Positions 6,655-10,312 of a DNA stretch of 10,312 nucleotides are shown here, in pieces (position 1 is the first letter of the stretch; each line of letters opens with the position of its first letter). The DNA lies in contig JAPLSI010000256.1 in NCBI GenBank assembly GCA_026398715.1, positions 1-10,312 on the forward strand, read 5' to 3'. A program made the position numbers and the translations under genes. Below the pieces are notes generated by a model, which saw only the letters and a program-made list of their open reading frames with translations, made no database searches and was not told where the DNA came from. The DNA is from Gammaproteobacteria bacterium (GTDB lineage Bacteria; Pseudomonadota; Gammaproteobacteria; Xanthomonadales; Xanthomonadaceae).

Positions 6655-7730
6655 TCGCCCATCTGCTTTTGCAGGTGTTCCCAACGCTCCTGGGCATCCA
6701 GGGTGCGTTCGGCCGTCAGGCGGGCTTCCATGCGCTCGAGTCCGATCTCGTCCCCGGTGTCCACGCAGTAGCCGTAGCTGCCGTCGTCGATGCGCTTGAG
6801 CGTGCTGTCGATCTTGTTGATCAGCTTGCGGTAGCGGTCGCGGGTACGCAGTTCGAGCGAGTTCTCGGTTTCGCGCGTGGCACGCTCGGCTTCATCGCCG
6901 ACGTCACGCACTTCTTCCTTGAGGTTCTCGATGGTCTGCTTGGATTCCTCGATCAGGTCGGTCTTCCACTGCAGCAATCGCTGGCGGAAATATTCGAGCT
7001 GGTAGGGACCCATGTACTCCTCGTCCGCCGTCGGCTTGTAGCCGGCGGGCAACACGACGCGCTGGCGGGCCACGGCCGGCTTTACGCGATCGGGGCGCGG
7101 CTTGCTGGGCTTGACGTAACCGGCGCGCACGCCGACTTCGCGGCGCGGCGCTTCAACCTTTGCTGCTGCCGGTTCAGGCGCGACCGAACGCGCGCTCGAC
7201 TTGGCGCTGGACTTTGCAGGAGCCGGCGCGGGCTTGGCCGGCGCTGGCTTGGCTGCAACCGGCGCGGAAACCGACGGAGCAGCCGCCTTGGTCGCGGGCT
7301 TGGCAGGCGCCTTTGCTGCGGGCTTGGGCGCGGGCTTGGGCGCTGGCTTTGCCGCTGGCTTGGCCGCTGGCTTGGCAACCGTCTTGACTGGTTTGCCGGG
7401 CTTGGGCGCAGGTGCAGGCTTCGCTGCCTTTACCGGAGCCTTGCCGGCAACGGGCTTCTTGGCGGGCTTGGGTGCTGCCTTGGGAGTGGATTTGGCGGCC
7501 TTCTTGGCCGGCTTCGCGGGGGATTTCTTGGCTACGGTCTTGATGATCTTCTTCACTTGCTTGGATGCGGCCTTCCTGGCCGGGGACTTCTTTACGGGTT
7601 TTGCAGCCTGCTTGGGCTTGGCCTTCGCGGGTTTTGCAGCAGGCTTCGCCTTCGCGGGCTTCTTGGCCTGCGGGGCGGGTTTCCTGGCAGCGGCTTTTGC
7701 AGCTTTCTTGACTGTTTTCTTGGTGGCCAC
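6651..7730 (-). CDS. dksA: DksA/TraR-family RNA polymerase-binding protein with a long Ala/Lys/Pro-rich tail
   Basis: The 359-residue protein has two parts. Residues 1 to about 195 are almost only Ala, Lys and Pro with some Ser, Val and Thr, like a histone H1 tail. Residues 235-359 are a DksA domain: EEYMGPYQLEYFRQRL entry (237-252), a charged coiled coil (about 255-312) with the tip Asp276-Val-Gly-Asp279-Glu-Ala281 that matches the DxxDxA motif needed for DksA action in the RNA polymerase secondary channel, then the globular finger. Only Cys322 of the four zinc ligands remains; the others are Thr325, Thr343 and Ala346, so zinc binding is unlikely. Cysteine-poor DksA variants are known (DksA2 of Pseudomonas). 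E. coli DksA is about 151 residues. The start is GTG at 7730 with GAGG (complement of 7740-7743) nine bases upstream. It is likely a stringent-response transcription factor. Whether it is the main DksA or a paralogue cannot be told here. Confidence 0.85.
   Translation of the reverse strand: MATKKTVKKAAKAAARKPAPQAKKPAKAKPAAKPAKAKPKQAAKPVKKSPARKAASKQVKKIIKTVAKKSPAKPAKKAAKSTPKAAPKPAKKPVAGKAPVKAAKPAPAPKPGKPVKTVAKPAAKPAAKPAPKPAPKPAAKAPAKPATKAAAPSVSAPVAAKPAPAKPAPAPAKSSAKSSARSVAPEPAAAKVEAPRREVGVRAGYVKPSKPRPDRVKPAVARQRVVLPAGYKPTADEEYMGPYQLEYFRQRLLQWKTDLIEESKQTIENLKEEVRDVGDEAERATRETENSLELRTRDRYRKLINKIDSTLKRIDDGSYGYCVDTGDEIGLERMEARLTAERTLDAQERWEHLQKQMGD
7321..7380. repeat. 12-bp tandem repeat (five units) inside the Ala/Lys/Pro tail
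   Basis: Five consecutive 12-bp units begin at 7321, 7333, 7345, 7357 and 7369, each starting GGCTT (ggcttgggcgcg, ggcttgggcgct, ggctttgccgct, ggcttggccgct, ggcttggcaacc). On the coding minus strand each unit gives a four-residue step such as Ala-Ala-Lys-Pro or Ala-Pro-Lys-Pro. A looser copy precedes them at 7309-7320. In-frame repeats of this kind change length easily by slippage without breaking the gene. Confidence 0.75.
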
Positions 7731-7750
7731 TCGGATTTTCCTCGCTTTCC

Positions 7751-7778
7751 TTGAGTCACGAAGGCGGCGTGTTATAGC
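7751..7778 (+). promoter_or_regulatory. Promoter candidate for yidD and the M23 peptidase gene
   Basis: TTGAGT (7751-7756) and TATAGC (7773-7778) are 16 bp apart, with TG at 7770-7771 making an extended -10. A start near 7785 would give a leader of about 30 bases before yidD. It overlaps the -10 of the opposite promoter. Confidence 0.4.
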
Positions 7779-7799
7779 CTAGTCCTCGACAAGCGGCAA
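7771..7799 (-). promoter_or_regulatory. Promoter candidate for the dksA-like gene
   Basis: On the minus strand TTGCCG (complement of 7794-7799), a 17-bp spacer and TATAAC (complement of 7771-7776) form a good sigma-70-type promoter. The leader to the GTG at 7730 would be about 35 bases and contains the GAGG ribosome site. Confidence 0.55.
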
Positions 7800-7815
7800 C
7801 CTTATCCTCATCGCC

Positions 7816-8064
7816 ATGGCCGCGCAAATGTTCCGATCATTCATCCTTTTCCTGCTGCGCGGCTACAAGTTGTTGATAAGTCCACTATTGGGCCAACGCT
7901 GCCGCTTTTATCCGAGTTGTTCGACCTACACGATGCAGGCGGTTGAACGCTTCGGCGTCTTCCGTGGTCTATGGCTGGGTGCGCGGCGCATCGGACGCTG
8001 CCATCCCTTCCATCCCGGAGGCCACGACCCCGTGCCTGAACACCCTTCAAGGAACCACGAATGA
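7816..8064 (+). CDS. yidD: Membrane protein insertion efficiency factor YidD
   Basis: The 82-residue protein is a clear YidD: an amphipathic N-terminal helix ending in [20 protein letters not shown] (17-36), then the [19 protein letters not shown] block (51-69). The three conserved cysteines are at 29, 35 and 62. YidD sits at the inner face of the cytoplasmic membrane and helps YidC insert proteins. The length is normal for the family. The start is ATG 7816; a second ATG at 7828 is possible and neither has a strong ribosome site. Its TGA overlaps the ATG of the next gene (ATGA, 8061-8064). yidD is most often found between rnpA and yidC; here it stands with a peptidase gene and divergent from dksA, so it has been moved out of the usual cluster. 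Confidence 0.95.
   Translation: MAAQMFRSFILFLLRGYKLLISPLLGQRCRFYPSCSTYTMQAVERFGVFRGLWLGARRIGRCHPFHPGGHDPVPEHPSRNHE
8049..8053 (+). promoter_or_regulatory. Ribosome binding site of the M23 peptidase gene
   Basis: AAGGA within the last codons of yidD lies seven bases before the ATG at 8061. It decides this start, which overlaps the yidD stop by four bases. Confidence 0.65.
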
Positions 8065-8990
8065 GGTCCACTCGCCTCGCCGTGGCGCTTCGGGACATTG
8101 TCTTTGCTTTCGCTGCGCTGGCCGCGACAGGCCTGCAAGCTGCTGACGATTGCGCGTCGCTTGGCGCTGCGGCATTGCCCGCGCAGGTGCCGCAGGGAGG
8201 CATCGTGCGCGGGCGAGTGCCCGCCGGCAGCGAATTGTCGATGCTCACGGGCACCGAATCGCCTGGCAGCACCGCGCTGGCAATCAGGCAACTGCGAGTC
8301 GGTAGCGTTGGCGAGTTCGTTTTCGGCGTGGGCCGCGACGACAGCGGCCCGCTCCGCCTGCACCTTGCCACACCGCAGGGCCTGGCCTGCGATTTCGAGC
8401 TGAACGTGACAGTGCGCGACTGGAAACTCGAGCGCGTGGATGGCGTGCCCGAATCCACCGTCGAACCACCGCCCGCCATCGCCGCGCGGATCGAGCGCGA
8501 GCAGGCGCTGGTGGCAAAGGCGCGCGAGCGCGACGACGACCGCAACGACTTCACCACCGGCTTCGACTGGCCATTGACCGGCCGCATCAGCGGCGTCTAC
8601 GGAAGCCAGCGCATCTACAACGGCAAGCCCAAATCGCCGCACTCGGGGCTGGATGTCGCGGCGCCGAAAGGCAAGCCCGTGCTGGCGCCCGCGGGCGGCA
8701 TCATCACCTTCGCCAATCCCGATCTTTACCTGACCGGCGGCACCGTGCTCGTCGACCACGGCCACGGGTTGAGCTCGAGCTTCCTGCACCTTAGCCGGAT
8801 CGATGTCCGCGTCGGGCAACGCGTCGAAAAAGGCCAGGCCATCGGCCTGGTCGGCGCCACCGGGCGCGCCACCGGCCCGCACATGCATTGGGGAATGAAC
8901 TGGTTCGGCGTGCGCGTCGACCCGCAGTTGCTGGTCGATCCGACACTCAATCCCGCGGTGAGCCAAGCAAGCGCACCACCATCGCGATAA
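8061..8990 (+). CDS. M23/LytM-type envelope metallopeptidase
   Basis: The 309-residue protein has an N-terminal signal peptide (hydrophobic segment about 12-27, likely cut after Leu-Gln-Ala near residue 27), an N-terminal beta-rich domain (about 30-125) with Cys31 and Cys110 as a possible disulfide pair, a charged linker helix (about 139-163) and a C-terminal M23 peptidase domain (about 168-296). The zinc site is complete: HSGLD gives His194 and Asp198, HMH gives His274 and His276, and FLHLS gives the catalytic His243. Such enzymes cut peptide cross-links in peptidoglycan in the periplasm. With all catalytic residues present it is probably an active endopeptidase and not an EnvC/NlpD-like activator that has lost its zinc site. 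It is translationally coupled to yidD. Its 3' end overlaps the opposing DUF3999-type gene by 44 bp. Confidence 0.9.
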   Translation: MRSTRLAVALRDIVFAFAALAATGLQAADDCASLGAAALPAQVPQGGIVRGRVPAGSELSMLTGTESPGSTALAIRQLRVGSVGEFVFGVGRDDSGPLRLHLATPQGLACDFELNVTVRDWKLERVDGVPESTVEPPPAIAARIEREQALVAKARERDDDRNDFTTGFDWPLTGRISGVYGSQRIYNGKPKSPHSGLDVAAPKGKPVLAPAGGIITFANPDLYLTGGTVLVDHGHGLSSSFLHLSRIDVRVGQRVEKGQAIGLVGATGRATGPHMHWGMNWFGVRVDPQLLVDPTLNPAVSQASAPPSR

Positions 8991-10312
8991 TCGCAAGCGC
9001 GGCAATCAAAAGCACGGCCCACAACATCCACGCCCGCTTTTTCTCCGGATCGAACGCGGTCAATGCCGCCTCGCCGCCTGCCGTCTGCATGGCGCCGAGG
9101 GTGGCCTCGGTCGGGGTCCAGTCGCGACCGTACTTCGCGCGAACCTGCCCCACCAGTGCGTCCAGCGGAAAGTCCTGGCGACGCTGCGTCGAACTTCCCG
9201 CCGCCACCTTGTACGGCGGTTTGCCGTGCGTGAGCAGCAGCCAGGTTTCGGGGCGATAGTCGATCTCGAGGATGGGCGTACGCACCAAATCCACGCTGGT
9301 CTCGATTCGCCACTCCAGCATGCGCGTTCCGGAGATCGGCATCGCCTCGTTGTCCAGTTGCACGCCCGCGCCACGCAGGCGGAACGCTGTCAGCTGGCCG
9401 ATGTAGATCCAGTCGCGGGCATCCACTTCCCGGGCACTGATGCTGAAGGCCGCAATCGCATTGTCGTCGCCCAGTTCTATGTTCACCCGCTCGACCGGAA
9501 CCCGGGCCGGTAGCCGATAGACGAAAGCCTTGCCGTCGCGACGCACGAATTCGCCCGCGATCCGGCTGCGCTGGTGGATTTCGCGCGCAGCAGTGGCAGG
9601 CTGCAACAGCAGACGCACGCCCCGCAGCGGCAACCCGCGCGCGCCGTCGACGATCTGCAATCGCAGGTAGCGAGCCGACGTCGGCGCGAACTCGATCTGC
9701 CGGCGCAACAGCGACTGTCCGCCCTGGCGCAGGTGGGCGATGGTCGCGGCATCCACGATCGTGCGCCAGGACTGCAGGTCGTCGCTGGCCTGCACCCGCA
9801 CCTGGCTGCTGAAGTCCGGCGCCTCCAGGGTCAGCCCGAACTCGATGGCTTCAATCGTGCGATCGGGGGCGCGAACATCCACCAGGTAATCCGAAATCGT
9901 TTCTTCCGATCCATGCCGAAGCGTCGCATCCAGGCTCAGGTCACCGGTCGTGGACCGCGTGATGTGCAGGTGCAGGTCCGCCGGCACGCCCGGGTCGGGC
10001 GAGGGCAAGGCAAACCACGGACTGTCCCGCCAGGCCGCAGGCGGCGGGTCGTAGGACGACGGCATCGGTCCGAAGGCCAGCGGCTGGTCGTCGCCATTGA
10101 AGGCCGCCACGTCGCCGAGGTCGGCACGCGTCGCGATCCGATACACCGACTCGTCCAGCGGCAGCGCAAACGCGCCTGCGCACTGCACGGGCCTTTCGTC
10201 CTCGGGCGCGGCAGCCTTCGGTCCCGAACCACAGTAGCCCAGCACTGGCCACTGTCGGGGACAGTCGTTGGGTTCGCTGGCGGACGCGTCCATCGCCGCC
10301 AACAGGGTGGTC
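8947..10312 (-). CDS. DUF3999-type envelope protein with C-terminal membrane anchor (partial at 5' end)
   Basis: About 455 codons are in the window; the reading frame continues open to the right edge. The last codons there (Thr-Thr-Leu-Leu-Ala-Ala-Met-Asp-Ala-Ser-Ala) look like the end of a signal peptide, so I treat the start as lying outside rather than using the TTG at 10302 or ATG at 10293. The visible part is a long beta-rich ectodomain. The segment encoded by about 9604-9813 (SDDLQSWRTI followed by an ARYLRLQIVDG strand) resembles a discoidin-like beta sandwich. Near the C-terminus [19 protein letters not shown] is a single membrane helix, followed by a short Arg-containing tail. This pattern, and the 'PRQWPV' start followed by 'YRIATRADL', fits the DUF3999 family of unknown function, often encoded next to a DUF2339 membrane protein. 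Family identity is by recognition; no enzymatic motif is seen. Confidence 0.7.
   Translation of the reverse strand, partial: TTLLAAMDASASEPNDCPRQWPVLGYCGSGPKAAAPEDERPVQCAGAFALPLDESVYRIATRADLGDVAAFNGDDQPLAFGPMPSSYDPPPAAWRDSPWFALPSPDPGVPADLHLHITRSTTGDLSLDATLRHGSEETISDYLVDVRAPDRTIEAIEFGLTLEAPDFSSQVRVQASDDLQSWRTIVDAATIAHLRQGGQSLLRRQIEFAPTSARYLRLQIVDGARGLPLRGVRLLLQPATAAREIHQRSRIAGEFVRRDGKAFVYRLPARVPVERVNIELGDDNAIAAFSISAREVDARDWIYIGQLTAFRLRGAGVQLDNEAMPISGTRMLEWRIETSVDLVRTPILEIDYRPETWLLLTHGKPPYKVAAGSSTQRRQDFPLDALVGQVRAKYGRDWTPTEATLGAMQTAGGEAALTAFDPEKKRAWMLWAVLLIAALAIIAMVVRLLGSPRD

Noticed and set aside
6669..7782. Two long plus-strand open frames antisense to the dksA-like gene, Gly/Leu-rich and apparently membrane-like
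   Set aside because: Reverse reading of Ala/Lys/Pro repeats gives Gly, Leu, Ala and Phe runs automatically; there is no ribosome site or family pattern.
7926..9005. A 359-codon open frame on the minus strand across the M23 gene
   Set aside because: The M23 gene has a signal peptide and a full zinc site on the plus strand; the antisense frame shows no recognisable pattern.
10291..10302. TTG 10302 or ATG 10293 as the true start of the DUF3999-type protein
   Set aside because: The frame is open to the window edge and the codons just upstream continue a hydrophobic stretch like the end of a signal peptide, so the start is probably outside.
1..10312. Mobile element, defence system, CRISPR array or tRNA
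   Set aside because: I found no transposase or integrase motifs, no direct repeats with spacers, no tRNA-like cloverleaf and no island-like change in composition; the gene order is ordinary chromosomal.

Overview
The window is a GC-rich stretch of chromosome, most likely from a gammaproteobacterium of the order Xanthomonadales. That placement is inferred from protein character (an Ala/Lys/Pro-tailed DksA-type protein, the style of the spu/puu proteins), not from a marker gene. Nothing looks mobile: I see no transposase, integrase, tRNA, rRNA or CRISPR array, and every long stretch is filled by a housekeeping or metabolic gene.

Left part (1-6654): a polyamine (putrescine) uptake and catabolism locus. 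Its gene order matches the spuI / spuA-spuB-spuC-spuD arrangement known from Pseudomonas aeruginosa. On the minus strand, reading leftward from about 3814, are spuA (a PuuD-type gamma-glutamyl-GABA hydrolase), spuB (a glutamine-synthetase-fold gamma-glutamylpolyamine synthetase with an odd Lys-rich N-terminal tail), spuC (putrescine:pyruvate aminotransferase, broken here by a one-base deletion) and the first 41 codons of a lipoprotein that is probably the polyamine-binding protein of an ABC importer. Diverging on the plus strand are a second gamma-glutamylpolyamine synthetase (spuI/puuA type) and, two bases later, a PuuB/PauB-type FAD oxidoreductase. Together they cover import, gamma-glutamylation, amine oxidation and final hydrolysis to GABA plus glutamate, with transamination as a parallel route. 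The aldehyde dehydrogenase (PuuC/PauC) and the PuuR/PauR regulator are not in the window. The 126-bp divergent intergenic region (3815-3940) is AT-rich and carries back-to-back promoter candidates with a PuuR-box-like sequence between them.

Middle part (6651-7730): a minus-strand gene for a DksA/TraR-family RNA polymerase-binding protein. It has a histone-H1-like Ala/Lys/Pro tail of roughly 200 residues and a zinc-finger module that keeps only one of the four cysteines. Its stop codon shares the palindrome CTAG with the stop of the oxidoreductase gene.

Right part (7731-10312): a short divergent promoter region, then on the plus strand yidD (membrane-insertion helper), overlapping by ATGA an M23/LytM-type envelope metallopeptidase with a signal peptide. 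The peptidase gene converges on, and overlaps by 44 bp, a minus-strand DUF3999-type envelope protein with a C-terminal membrane anchor, whose 5' end lies beyond the window.

I do not see a clearly new multi-gene system. The points most worth a second look are the spuC frameshift, the H1-like tails on two unrelated proteins (SpuB and the DksA-like protein), the cysteine-poor DksA, and the putative shared operator of the polyamine genes.
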